DNA of 64,000 bases from Sodiomyces alkalinus F11 (GCF_003711515.1 NW_021167080.1:1-64000), one strand, 5' to 3'; numbered from the stretch's first letter, positions 11,800-22,999 are shown. The notes: generated by a model from the letters alone, not told the origin. Numbers and translations are program-made.

Positions 11800-12790
11800 C
11801 TTTATATATATAAGAGATACCCAATATATAGATAGACGTAGTAGGCCCACCGCAATGCCTACGCGGTTATATTTAGAACCGGAGATAACGCCCTTATAAT
11901 CTAGTTAATCTACTCTAAGCATTACTACTTAGCTATAATACCCTAGAATACGCCCTTATAGGATATACTTAACACGGTACCTTTATAAGGCCGATATATC
12001 CTTATAGAGACTTTAACCTATACTACCCCGTTTAGTCCTAGCTACAATACTACTACCCTTAGGCCGATACCCTCCTTAACCTTATAACCTATTAGAATCT
12101 AGACCTAGTTATACTACCTGGAACTATTATTTAATACCGCCCGGGCCGGCGCACTAGTACTATTAACCTTATATAGGTAACGTAGGGGCTACGCTATGAT
12201 TATACCGGCCCTGATAAGACCGTTATCGGATTAGACTACTACTTATAGATAGCCTATATTTATATAGTAATAGATACCGCGGCGGTAATATTATAGGAAC
12301 CGGACTAGCTTAGGTATATCTAAAAGGATTTCAACCCTTTATAGGTTCCTTAACTCGCCGCTATATAGTTATACTAGGCCGGCCCCCTTATAATAGCCAA
12401 AGATATTAATATAGTAATCGATACTCTAATTAAGGCCTTATAGTCTTAGCCGATAGGGTAATACCGCGACGCCGTGTTAATACGCCCGTACTCCTACTTA
12501 CCCCTTAGTAGAACGCGGAGCTAACCGCTTCTACCTAGGAAGTAAGTCGCCTTTATTATAGATATAGAGCTAGGAAGTCCCGGAACTAATAGAATAAATT
12601 CTAGGAAATGGAGAGGTACCGGGATAAGGCTATAGCGGTAACGAAACAATTATGTTAGCGGTGCCTGTTTTACTTAACCGGGAAGAACGATAACCTCCTT
12701 TAATACTTATAGAAATAAGTATAAATCAAGTGTAGAGCACCGCCGGACCCCGTATTAGTACCGCTACTATACTGTAATAATAGCGATAAC
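11800..12790 (+). pseudogene. LINE-3 ORF2 endonuclease domain
   Basis: DFNLYYPV near 12008-12032 matches the GDFNxHHxxW block of LINE AP-type endonucleases. LNLITYQNLDLVILPGT-like and TSTINLI motifs follow, then VIGLDYYL, standing in for the SDHLPI region. The enzyme nicks target DNA to prime reverse transcription. The RT domain that should follow is absent. Interruptions are TAG/TAA. Confidence 0.75.
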
Positions 12791-12800
12791 CTAGGTACTT

Positions 12801-13626
12801 TGTTTTGTTTAATTTTATTACGCGCGTGCAGCCCTAAAGCTATAGTACGGCGCCTATCGCCCTAAGGCCTAAAGGCTATCAGAAGCTAGGTATAGTAAAG
12901 TAGAGTAATAAATAAAGGAAATTCTCCGTAATAATCTGTCTAATAGACCTAATAGATAAAAGACCGAAGCAAAATAACTAGAACGTAGGAATCGTGGTTT
13001 GCACCCTGTACTACTCTGCCAAAGCTGTTTTAGTAGCTAAAAGATAGGCCTATAGGGCCTGTATTCCTCTTTTAGTACTAAATAATAGCGGTAGAGATAG
13101 CGGTAGGCCTGCTAGGGCTTCCCGTAGGGCTTTTTGGTCTTCTTTATAAAACGGATAGAAAAGAATAAAGTGTGCTGTATCCTGTATAGGGGAGCCGGGA
13201 TAGGAGTAGTGGTTGTTAGCGTAGTTTTGGGTCCTTTTTTGGTGGGTTTTTAGGTATCCGAAGCCGGTTTTTAGCTACGTAAAAGCTGACTTTCCCACCT
13301 AGGGCCCTAGGTTAGTATTAGTTTTCGGGAAAAGCTGATATGCCCTGTCCAGGCAAATCCCTGGCCAGCCAGTACTATTAGATCTAGGGCTTCTAGGGTT
13401 TGAAAGAGCGACCTTTACTGTAGTAAATGGGGTAGAATAAAAATATCTTAACTAAACTAAGGGGCGAAGGGCGCTAGGGATATATATCCTCGGCGGGCTA
13501 GGACTATCTATCTTCCGGTTCCTATACGGACGTATAGTTCCGGCTCTATACAGATATATAGCTCCGGCCTAAACGAGCGGATAGCTTAGGGCTATATGCG
13601 CGTATAATGCCTGCCTATCGTGGTCG
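12801..13626 (-). mobile_element. LINE-4: 3' terminal fragment of a LINE
   Basis: On the minus strand 13170-13000 reads KALREALAGLPLSLP and a TKRGIQALQAYL-like stretch, resembling the extreme C-terminus of Tad-type ORF2. The left end is A-rich on the minus strand (12800-12825), consistent with a 3' tail. Bases 13337-13622 repeat the segment that follows RNase H in LINE-1. It is cut at 13627 by a GC-rich repeat and is less heavily RIPped than its neighbours. Confidence 0.6.
13337..13622 (-). repeat. LINE 3' region repeat, copy 1
   Basis: A ~285-bp stretch, from tgccctgtccagg to tgcctgcctatcg, closely matching 20475-20746 in the same orientation. Most differences are C/T or G/A. In LINE-1 the equivalent stretch directly follows RNase H, which links LINE-4 to the same family. 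Confidence 0.75.
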
Positions 13627-13669
13627 TATTATATACCCCGGGCGAGAAAAGCCCTATATCCCGCGGGCG
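13627..13669 (+). repeat. GC-rich boundary repeat C, copy 1
   Basis: Starts tattatataccccgggcga and runs through gccctatatcccgcgggcg. The same ~43-bp block occurs at 16528-16570 and 53543-53585, each time at a point where a neighbouring element breaks off (13627 and 53543) or where similarity ends. It is probably the start of an LTR (TGTTAT... after RIP), but the downstream parts diverge, so the family is undefined. Confidence 0.5.
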
Positions 13670-13929
13670 TCCCGGGGAGTAGTCCCGCGACGGGGGTATA
13701 TAACGCGTGTGCGGCGGGTATACTAGATAGAATAGTCGTTACTTATAACCGGTTACGAATAGATAGTGTTTAAGACGAAAAGAAAAAGGGGGGATAGGTA
13801 TATATAAGGGACGCTAACCGCGTATCTATTTACTCCTCGCGCCACTATATAGCTATAGACTAGTAGCGGCCGCGTCGTTTAACGCGTCCTACCGTGAATA
13901 TAATAGTAAACGGAGGGATAAGAGAAAAG
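13670..13929. other. No gene seen between repeat C and the 13.9-15.7 kb frame
   Basis: Contains CpG-rich and A/G-rich stretches. It is presumably the rest of the repeat-C LTR or untranslated sequence of the following frame. Confidence 0.35.
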
Positions 13930-15740
13930 TAAAACAAAACTATACCGTTAAATACAACCTACATATCTTTTTGCGATAGCGTACTTATGCGCTATCGTTT
14001 CCTCCTTATATACTAATTCCGAATACTAAATACCGAAGCGAACTCTACTAAAGTAACCGAACCGCTATACTCTAGACCTATTATATCCCGCTATCACTAC
14101 ACAGGAATAGCTACTTCTACGGCGTCTACTCCGATTCTATTTATATAATGGTAGCTTTAGCTAATTCGGGTTTATCGTCTAGGAATCCTTATTTCTCGTA
14201 TAGCCTTTTCAGAATAGTCGTTATATCGTAGTCTAGAATATTAAGGCTCTAGTTCTTAAGCTTATCGCCTAAGATATTATAGGACGATAATACCCCCTTC
14301 TTCGCGTTAGCCTCGTAATAATAAGTAAGAATATCCGAATACCGGATAACCGTGTCCGCTATTTCTGGATTATCTTTATATCTTTACGCTAATACGATAC
14401 GTTTAGCGCGGGGTAGTAGGTTATTATCGTTTAGTTTCGTTAAGTAAATATACTTTTCTAATGGCTATATCGCGACTAGGAACGGAGAGTCGACCGTATA
14501 ATATACTTCGTGGTTTAGGATATACGTGATAAGGAAATCGAATATCTAACCGCCGGTTAGGACTAGGATAACGGCGGCGTATAATTATTACGTAATATAG
14601 CTTAACTTTTATTTACTAAAATAGAATTCGGCTTTAGTGCACGGTACCTAGGGGTTATATAGTTATTTAGCAAGACTCTTATAACCTATAACCTAGATAG
14701 TGTCTTCGCCGGCGCGAGATATTTATCGCTTCGCGACGGGTAAAGCTATATATCCTTAGTACGGTCTCTTAGTACCGCTAAAGGGTATAGGGTTTAGTAT
14801 TAGCGAGGCGCTCTAGGTAGCGTTATTAGCTATACCTAAAAGTAGCTAAGTAAGGATATCGATAGCTCGTAGAATAGTTAGCATAGTTCTATAGGCGGTA
14901 AACTAAAGGAATTACTTAATAAACACGGCGCGACTCTTAGTAAGACCGTTATAGTCGCTAGTCCTACCTAGGAAGGTAGCTACGTCGATATCGCCTTTAT
15001 AGCGAACTTCTACTATATCTACTAGTTTAAGCGTAAGGTAGGCTAGCTTATTTATCTCCTATGGAATATAGCCGGGCATTATTCTATCCGTTATAGGAAT
15101 AGCGGCGGGCAGCGATAGGCCGGCTATATTAATACCGCCTATGCCCGACTAGGCGGGGAATAACGTAGGTATACTAATCACGCGCTAGTTCTAAGGCGTA
15201 GCCGGATTAATACCGCGGGAGGCGGATAGCGAGTCTAGGAGGAAACGGCCGTCTAGTCCTTATAGTACGTTATAGCGGGGGATACTAGCTAAATATTACT
15301 CGAATATTTACTCGGGCCTAGTTTAGCTTTATATGTTATAATTATAGTCGAGTAAAAACGGCGGCTAAGGGTAGATTAGAGCTAATATTTTAGTGTTATC
15401 TGTCTTAATCGTCCTATTTACCTTAAACGCGGGGGCGAAGATAGTCCGATAGAGTACTTAGTTAAAGGGGTTATCTTAACCTAACACGATAGCCCGGTTA
15501 CGGTAGCTAGCGACGATGTCCTTATTTTCCCGGCGCTAAGCTCGGAACACGGCTCCGGATATTAATAGCCTAATAATAAGCAAACTCTTATCACTAATTA
15601 GTATAATAGCGCGAAAGTGCCCTTTAAAGGGTAGCCCTTCGCTTATACTTCCTTAGTAGAAGTACTTAGAGAACTACTACTTAAATACCACGTCCTTATA
15701 TCTATTAACGGTAGATAGATACTCTATAATATACCACTAA
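13930..15740 (-). pseudogene. Unrecognised ~600-codon gene, RIP-killed, no indels
   Basis: From about 15740 leftward the minus strand holds one reading frame of about 600 codons. It has no frameshift that I could find, and every interruption is TAG or TAA, none TGA, as expected of CAG/CAA/TGG codons hit by RIP. Readable pieces include YRNRAIVLG, FAPAFKVNR, SRAGEDTI, VILVLTGG, NDNNLLPRAKRIVL and SYNILGDKLKN. The composition is that of a globular soluble protein; I see no signal peptide, transmembrane run, zinc knuckle, RT or integrase motif. Repeat-C blocks lie on both sides. I do not recognise the family. A transposon-borne accessory gene, a captured host gene and an endogenised viral structural gene all remain possible. 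Confidence 0.6.
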
Positions 15741-16527
15741 GCTATAAATAGTATTAGGTAAGTAAGCGTAGGAAAAGGATATAAAAGGAGTATAAAAGAT
15801 ATATACGTAATATAATAAAATTATAATAAGGATAGTTTAGTAGAGCAGTAAAAGATAGCGCGAGAAACTATAAGAGGAAATAAAGATATAAGTTCTAGTC
15901 GATATTAATAAATACCGTTAGTACGATAGTGATTAATAGGGGAAAGTCAGCTAGGATATAAGGTATAAGGAGAATTTTATAATCTATTAGGTAAGCGACC
16001 TAGTCCAGTAAAGCGTCGCGGTTCGGGTTATTTTTATTATTCCGCTCTATTCTTCTTTTATATACCTACCGTTTAGAGATCGGATAATAATCCTTATGCC
16101 TTCTTTTACCCGAGTTAAGGCTATTTGCTATACGTGTATAGCGCGTGGTTACCTCGGGTAACTCGGGTTCTTTATTCGATACTTAATAAGGCTATAAGGC
16201 CGTGCTAAAGCCTCTTAAAGGTTCTTTACCTTAGGTATTCTTTAACCTATTGGTTCCTTTAGTATTTCCTGTCTATAGTATTATCGGAACCTACGCTTTC
16301 TTTAAGGCTATCCTTAAGTCACCTAAGGTCTTTTATCTCTCTTTAAAGGCGTTAATTAGCCTTTATAGCTACTTTCGACATCTGTATATTCTATTAGTCT
16401 AGCCACTTTTCCGCCGGACTAAGTACTCTATCTGCGGTCGTTTATACCCTTATACGCCTCCCCTATAATTACGCCACGCTATAATACCCGTCCGTATCCT
16501 GTAGATAGTCTATAAACTAATATCCCT
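15741..16527. other. Unassigned; possible upstream frame on the minus strand
   Basis: 15750-15900 is AT-rich and looks untranslated. At 16000-16440 both strands carry stretches with few stops (on the minus strand a Lys/Gln-rich reading near 16380-16200). I could not decide between them or assign a domain. Confidence 0.3.
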
Positions 16528-16570
16528 GAGTATCTACCCCGGGCGATATAGGCCCTACGTCCCGCGGGCG
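16528..16570 (+). repeat. GC-rich boundary repeat C, copy 2
   Basis: Reads tatctaccccgggcgata, then ggccctacgtcccgcgggcg, matching 13627-13669 and 53543-53585. Weak similarity to the 13.7-kb copy continues for roughly 150 bp. It may be the second LTR of an element spanning 13627-16.7 kb. Confidence 0.45.
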
Positions 16571-17336
16571 TCCTTTAGCAATGAATAATAATAAGGTAGC
16601 GCCGTATAGTGATTATTTAGTAACTATAGGCGGCGATAGTATTTATAATAAAAAGGAAATAGGAAAAGAAAGAAGTAAAGTAAACTGTTAAGTAGCGATA
16701 AGGAGCGAATAGCGAGCGCCGAGGGTAACGGAACAAAGAGGGAAAGAAGGGAAAAGTATAGAAAAAAAAGAAAAAGAAATAAAGTCGTCCAAGAGGAACT
16801 TATCGGCGACGGCTAAAAAGAGTTAAATAAAAGGAAACCCTCCCTTTACTAGGGAGGATTATCTAAAGGAACCTCGGGTAGTCCGATAAAGAAGACTATA
16901 GTAATAGCAAGCGGAATAATTACTATAGGGAACTAGTTAAGGGGACCTTAGTAGTCCGGTAATAAAGCTACTTATAGCTCGTGATTAAGCTATTCCTCGG
17001 GTGCTATAGCAGGTACTTATAGCGTGCCCCTTTTAGAAAACATGGCCTTGGACACGGATACACTAGTTCCTCGATCTTCCTCTTATAGTTACTTCGCCGC
17101 TAGCCTCGGGTATTCCCCGTATATTAATAGCTAATCGAATAATAATAAGCGGGATAGCTTACTCTACCGCGAGAGGAAAAAGGGAAAGTATTCTCCGCGA
17201 GGTACGGAGGAAGGGAAGACTGCGGTATGGGGAGGTCGGCTTCTTTTATACTCCACGGGAAAAGGGGGAAAAAAAGAGGGGTGGGTTATCGAGTAGCTTA
17301 GTGTCATAGTAAAGGGGGGAGAAATTATCGACTAGC
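16571..17336. other. No gene seen; purine-rich
   Basis: Long A/G-rich runs (16640-16800, 17160-17330) and no recognisable domain. A small CA/TG-rich patch lies at 17040-17075. The last five bases (ctagc) are the likely target duplication of element K. Confidence 0.35.
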
Positions 17337-17593
17337 TATCGGACAGGCCGTAAGATTAACAGTTACGTAACGGGCACGGATTTAACCGAAGGATTATACC
17401 CTTAGTAATCGGGGTAGACACCTATAGAATCTTCACTATAGTAATTACGGTGGCAGGAGTTCTCTAACGGTCGAGGGATTTTGGACACAGTTACACACAC
17501 AGTTCTACAGATTAACAACCCTGAATTAAATCAATAGATCAACTACCCTATTACTATTCTACGTTATTATTTACGGTTATACTGTATCTAATA
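17337..17593 (+). repeat. Element K left LTR
   Basis: Runs from tatcggacaggccgtaag to actgtatctaata, matching 19783-20041. It retains CA-rich pieces such as acagttacacacacag. It also aligns with the Copia-F LTR, including the block tacggtggcagg. Confidence 0.8.
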
Positions 17594-18449
17594 ATTAAGA
17601 GTCTTATATACTATTGACGATTTATGTATCCTTTTACCTATTAAACTACCGATTAGGAGCTATCTAAGCCGAGCCGGTGCAGGAAACCTTTTACCGAATC
17701 TTTTACGGCTCGAAGAAGCTAATAGACTATCAACATCACGGTTCTGCAAGATCTCCAAGGTCAATACTATATAAATTATACCTAAAGCGACTAGACCTTC
17801 TAGTAACGAAGTGACGACGTGACGGCTATAGCCTATAACGTCCGTCCGGAACTAATTTACTAACCTTAAAGATAATCCCCTTACTATAGACCGGCCTTAG
17901 AGCCTTAACCTGATTTTAATAACTTTATAACTCTTATTCCAATAACTATACTATCTACTGCGCTTAATCTAACGACTACTAGAATAGCCGCGAATACTAT
18001 TAACTACCTAAACGGCTTGCCTGGTTCCTATAGCAGATCTAACGGCTACCAGAGCCATAATACCTCCGTGGTAGATCTAACAGTTACTAGAATAGTCAGT
18101 AATAACGTGAAATAACCGAAGAAGATCCTATAAAAGCTTCGAAGAACACCGCACGTGTGCCGAAAATAAGTCATAACGATAAAAGAAGACTAGTATATAT
18201 TCCCTAAATAGCCTACTCCAGAATAGGCTTAAGGAATCCCCTCGAGTCCAGAGGTCGAACGGGTACTTATTCAGAGCCGAAACTAATAACTATAAGACTA
18301 CTTCAAAGGAGCCATTTCAATAACTATTTTATAACGAGTATTATAACTAAGGCGTATCTATAGTAAGAGCTACCGCCTACCCTGCCCTTTAAGGCTAAGG
18401 GATCTACCCTATAAGCTAAGTTATTTCCACGATTAAACCGTTATATATT

Positions 18450-19500
18450 TATATGCTTTTAACGATACTAACTACTCTACGAGTATAGCCGTAGAACGGT
18501 TAGATATCTCCCGAAAGCTATATATAGCTCCTGCCACGTAGTGGATTATATCGATCTTTCCGATTTTATAATTATAATCGAGGGCGTTAGATATCTACGC
18601 CGTTATACGAGAGTTCCTGCAGTGGTTTAAGCGGTAGCTCTTACTATAATAAATATACCCGTAAGAGTGATATTAAGCTAATAAAATTCTACAAGAAAGT
18701 AGGCGTTATTTAAAGGACTTTAATATCCGATAAGAGTACTCCACGCTAGAGACTTCTATTTAATAACAAGATACTAAGGGCAAGGCTTATAGCCTAGATA
18801 TAGCTATACCCTTCCCTAGTCTCCTGGGGTTATAGTCTATAATACCTAGTAGTAAAAGGGTGGATTAAGGCCGTTTTATAGAGGTATATAAGCTAAGGAC
18901 CCCCCCTTATATAACTCTTTATTCTGAATTTAACTACTTATAAATACCCTTACCGAGACTAGTTCCCCCCGGATCCCCTTCCTCGGTAGCGTTACCGTTA
19001 AGGTTATAGTCTATAACGCCCGGCCGTAGGGGGTAGAGGAGGCTATCTTAAGTCTAGACGGATAAGATTTAGGTTACGAATAGTGTGATTTAGCAGTATA
19101 ACGCCTAATCACCGTGTATAGCCGCCCGGTCCACTACTTACTACTCTACTAGTAACCCCGCTATCGGTTATAGTGCTAATAGTAGCCGTGATATTAGAAA
19201 ATTATCATTCCCCTATATTAGCGGGGTTCCTTATAGAAAGAGGAATACGATATAGCGATTCCCTAATAGCTACGCTTATAGGGTTTTTTATAGATAGAGG
19301 AACGCTCCTAGGTTAGTAAGGAGAAGTCCCGACGGAATATCTAATAAATTAAGGATTAACGTTATAGCCATTGATATTACGACGGTTAATATCGTGATAG
19401 ATTAACGGAGCGATAGATTAAGGCCGCGAGGATCGACGCCCTAATAGATAGGAGGGACCGACTATAGTAAAAGAAGCTAGTGGAAGTCTTAACGGAATAT
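18450..19500 (+). pseudogene. Element K internal frame, possibly gag-like
   Basis: A plus-strand frame stays open except for RIP-type stops across about 350 codons. At 18590-18740 it reads AVIREFLQWFKR, then YPQEQYQANKILQESRRYL (Q partly as stop), resembling the capsid region of LTR-element gag. Downstream, a partly repeated segment (19480-19510 and 19645-19675) encodes LVEVLTEYLTG-like and LEEVLTEYFRT-like units. Function is uncertain; gag is the best guess because of its place between LTRs. Confidence 0.4.
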
Positions 19501-19782
19501 CTAACGGGCGTGATAATCAACGCCATGATAGAATTAATAATAGTTATATTATAGGTATTAATAAAGACGCTAAATTAACGGGCGAAATGTATGATATTTA
19601 GAGCCTAGATAGGCATGGTGTATATACGGGAACGCTTATAGTAAGAGAAGCTAGAGGAGGTCCTAACAGAGTATTTTAGAACGCCGAAGGTTAAAATTAA
19701 AGGAAGCTACGGCACGTTTTAAACCGTTGGCCTGCTATACATAGCGTTAATAACCTAAATACCGTTATAGCTATTAAAGGGG

Positions 19783-20041
19783 TGTACTAGATAGGCCGTA
19801 AGATTAACGGTTACGTAACGGGCACGGATGTAACCGAAGGATTATACCCTTACTAATCGGGGTAGATACCTGCAGAATCTACACTATAGTAATTACGGTG
19901 GCAGGAGTTCCCTAACGGTCGAGGGATTTTGGATATAGTTACACACACAGTTCTACAGATTAATAACCCTGAATTAAATCAATAGATTAACTACCCTATT
20001 ACTATTCTACATTATTATTTATAGTTATACTATACCTCATA
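19783..20041 (+). repeat. Element K right LTR
   Basis: Begins tgtactagataggccg directly after the purine tract and ends tatacctcata. It is a direct repeat of 17337-17593; most differences are C/T or G/A. Confidence 0.8.
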
Positions 20042-20474
20042 GTAGCTCGGTACCACGGTAAAGCTAGTATATAGGATAGGATAATCGCTATCTTATTCCC
20101 TTTAGCGATTATTAGGAAGGTTATCGCGGTATCGAAGCTCGGGTTCCACGGCTAGTATAGGTTAGTATAGGCGCTATTCCTGCGCTTAACGGTGGTTCCC
20201 TTTATTACTCCACGCCTAGACCTATTAAAGGGGAGGCGTCTTCGCCTAGCGCGCCTCGTATCTATTTAGTGTTAGCACACGTAATCCGTGCCGTTAAGAG
20301 CAGCTACGCCTAGCACGCTAGCATTCGCTAGTAAACTATATACCTGTTTAGTCTTAGTATACGTAGTCCGGGCAACCGCTAGTATACTACGTGTATGTTT
20401 AATCTTAGGATATATAGTCCGCGCCGGGCGGTAGTACACGAACCTTACCTAAAAGCTCAGTTACTACCATTTAA
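20042..20474. other. No gene seen; contains a degenerate tandem repeat
   Basis: Lies between element K and LINE-1. From about 20262 to 20441 three imperfect units share the pattern TTAGTxTTAGxAxACGTAxTCCG followed by a CCG...CTAGxAxAC stretch, roughly 50-70 bp apart. Nothing else was recognised. Confidence 0.4.
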
Positions 20475-20746
20475 TATACCCTGTCCAGGTAAATCCCTAG
20501 CCAGCCAGTACTATTAGACCTAGGGCTTCTAGGGTTTAAAAGGGCGACCTTTACTATAGTAAATAGGGTAGAATAAAGATATCTTAACTAAGCTAAGGAG
20601 GGAAGGGCGCCGGGGATATATATTCTCGGTGGGCCCGCTCTATCTATCTTCCGGTTCCTATATGGACGTATAGCTCCGGCCTAAACAAGCGGATAGCTCA
20701 GGGCCATACCTGCGTATAGTGCCTGCCTATCGTAGTTATATCAGAA
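20475..20746 (-). repeat. LINE 3' region repeat, copy 2
   Basis: Matches 13337-13622. It starts within ataccctgtccaggtaaat and ends tgcctgcctatcg. Its position directly after RNase H suggests the ORF2 end or 3' UTR of this LINE family. Confidence 0.75.
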
Positions 20747-20759
20747 GCGGAGGTTATCG

Positions 20760-21255
20760 CGGACTAAACGCCTATATAGGCGGCCTAATAGTACTAATTT
20801 ACCTCTCTTTTCCGCCTCCTCTTTATTATTCTATAGGGTCTTCTAGTCTTAAATTAGGGCTTTATTTACTCAGCGTTTTAGGTAGCTAAGGGTAACTAAG
20901 CTAACGGATTCAGTAGCTATTTCGGGGTTTAACGCCCCTTTAGCCACTTTATCCGCTAATTTGTTACCCTTTATCCCTATATACAAAGAGCACTACTATA
21001 TAAAAGCCGAAGTGCTTAGTTATTTAAGGCGTAAGATAAGGGCTTTAACTTTTATAGCCTACTATAAGATACGCTAAAGCTTCTAAATAGCCGCCTATAA
21101 ATCGCCAAAAATACAACACACTAAAGACCTAGGCGTCTACTCCAGGGCAGCGTGGAGGGCCTAAAGAATAACGTATACTTTAGCGTCCGCGACTTCGGTA
21201 ACGGCCCGTAGGTTAAAGCCTATAGCTTTACAGGGCCTTCCGGTATTAGTCTACT
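20760..21255 (-). pseudogene. LINE-1 RNase H
   Basis: The minus-strand frame contains AVTEVADAKVYVIL and ends GNKLADKVAKGAL, the GNExAD box of RNase H domains fused to the C-terminus of Tad-type ORF2. Several Trp and Gln codons are TAG. Confidence 0.75.
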
Positions 21256-21259
21256 ATAG

Positions 21260-22756
21260 TATACCAGCTATAGCCTATAAGGGTCCTATAAGGGGCCTAG
21301 TAGGGTGGCCTGGGGAGCCGTTAGTGTAGAACACAGCGGCCTATTCGCCTAGGCTATATTAAATTTCAGCGAGGGCTTTAAGGTGGGCTATTTTATAATC
21401 GAGGGTTTCGGGGCTAGGGCCAGGGTTAGTAGCTATATTAGGCCGGTCTTTAAGATGGAAAAGGGGTCTTAGGTCCGCTATAGGTTCCGAAGCCTAGGAG
21501 GCCTCCTACCTAGCCAAAGGACCCTCGGTATTCTAAGTCTAACCTACTAAAGCCACTGTTTTTTGGCCTAGCCTGTATAGCTATATGGTAGGGAGAAGGT
21601 TTTATAGCCGATTAAGGTCTTCGGGGTTTTCGCTCGCTAGGGGCTAGTATCTAATAGGGTGGTTTAGTAGGAATTTTAAGGTCCTAAAGGCATAAAACCT
21701 ATTAGACCTAGTTAACCGAACCGCCGCTAGGGAGACTACTGCTTCGAGTTCTAGAGGCCGTAAAGAGGCCCCTCTAAACATACGTAGGGACCTAACTAGA
21801 GCGCCGTACTATAGGCGCTCTAGGCGGTCTACTAGGTATTTCGTCGGTGATTTAGGGTCCTACTAGAGCTACGAGCTAAAACTAGCTATTAAGGCAATAT
21901 AGGCTCTATATAGCTATCTTAGGGCCTTAAACGAAAGGCCCCTCTACGAGCTAGCTAGCCAGTAGAACCTATTTAGGGACTCTGAAGCTAAGTTTAGGCG
22001 TTGTTCGACGTCGGGTTTAAAGAATAGCTTAGGATTATACTAGACCCCTAGCCACCTAATAGCACCTAGCGTAGGTTTAACTAGGTGCCCCCCTATACTA
22101 ACAGGGCCGTCTTCTTTAAAGCGTCTCCGATAGAAGTAAATAACCTTTATTTTTCGATAGTCGAAAAGGACTTAGTTAACTTTTACTACGTCGAAAAGGG
22201 AGGCTACGGCTTTTTCTAGGGTTTTATAGTTTTTCCTAGTTAACGTAGATGCTATAGATAGCTAAAGGTCGTCTATATAGGAGAGCTAAAAACCCCGAAA
22301 ATCAGGTGCCGCTATAACCTTCCTAATATAAATCAGGAATAGGATAGGGGAAACCGGGGAGCCTTATAGAACCCCTACATTTAGGGGGGGAGGCTACTAT
22401 ACCTGCCCCTCGAAGGCTAGTTAGATACGCCTGTTTTCTGTGAGAAAACTACTTATTTAACTAGGTTCGGGGGTAGTTAGAGTTCTTGAAGGGTCCTAAG
22501 TAGCTAGGGACGGGCGACGTGATCGAAGGCTCCTTTAATATCTAAAAATAGCGTTGAAATTTTAGGACTTTAGGGTGATTTACGCTATTTTTCGATATAG
22601 TAAAGGAGGAGAAGGGTAATATTAATAGCAGAGCGTTATTTTCTATCTCCTATTTAACTAGGGTATAGGAGGTCGTCGCAGGTATTAGCTATAAAGCTAA
22701 GTCTAGCAGCTATAACCCTTTTAAGAACTTTACCTAAGTAGTTTAGAAGGGCTATA
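21260..22756 (-). pseudogene. LINE-1 reverse transcriptase
   Basis: Motifs in order: LLNYLGKVLKRVIAARL; AINITLLLLYYIEK; FLDIKGAFDHVARP, with the first catalytic Asp present; GVLQGSPVSPILFLIYI, with stop in place of Q; SYIDDL at 22268-22279, the intact YxDD box; and then FDYRKIKVIYF and LGAIRWLGV-like blocks. One frame change lies between the third and fourth blocks. The remaining stops are RIP-type. Confidence 0.85.
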
Positions 22757-22957
22757 TATTACTGGTTGACCCCGATATAAGGGATCCGGCTATACTCCGG
22801 AACTTCCTAACTGCGCGCTTAGTTAACGGACCTATATCGCCTAGTTATCGCTACCTTATAGCTAGCCTAGCGCTATAGACCTTTCTCCTTTTTCTTTTTC
22901 CTTTCTTAATTCTAGATAATCTATTCTTATAACCTTACTTAGTGCTATAACCTATAA
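22757..22957 (+). repeat. Gypsy-D1 5' LTR
   Basis: Starts tattactggttgacc (tgttacgggttgacc in the copy at 53789). It shares about 400 bp with 53789-54167, including ggctatactccgg, a pyrimidine-rich tract and ctagtcgtttatatatctag. The LTR/internal border is estimated near 22957; the shared stretch continues into gag. Confidence 0.7.
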
Positions 22958-22999
22958 CTAGTCGTTTATATATCTAGAACTTAGTGATACCTATACGCT

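Larger units (their letters stand above)
10000..12800 (+). mobile_element. LINE-3: Tad-like LINE, 3' truncated
   Basis: A plus-strand non-LTR element with a ~260-bp 5' leader, ORF1 (~10265-11590) and the endonuclease part of ORF2 (~11800-12790). RT is missing: the frame ends near 12800, where an oppositely oriented LINE fragment begins. The two-ORF layout with CCHC knuckles in ORF1 and an AP-type endonuclease in ORF2 is typical of the Tad1 group in ascomycetes. The left end is inferred from the break in the Gypsy-H frame. Confidence 0.75.
17337..20041 (+). mobile_element. Element K: 2.7-kb LTR element without pol
   Basis: Two direct LTRs, 17337-17593 (257 bp) and 19783-20041 (259 bp), flank 2.19 kb of internal DNA. 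The internal region begins attaagagtctta, a putative primer site shared with Copia-F, and ends with attaaagggg, a polypurine tract directly before the right LTR. The flanks are ctagc on the left and gtagc on the right, a probable 4-5-bp target duplication. I find no RT, integrase or RNase H motif, so the element must have been non-autonomous or internally deleted. Confidence 0.75.
20475..22756 (-). mobile_element. LINE-1: Tad-like LINE, 5' part cut off by Gypsy-D1
   Basis: Minus-strand non-LTR element. RT begins abruptly at 22756 (YIALLNYLGKVLKRVIAARL), exactly where the Gypsy-D1 LTR starts, so D1 inserted into the RT. RT and the following region run to ~21250, RNase H to ~20760, and the 3' segment matches LINE-4 (20475-20746). 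The missing 5' half should lie beyond the right end of the nest, outside the window or lost. Confidence 0.85.
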
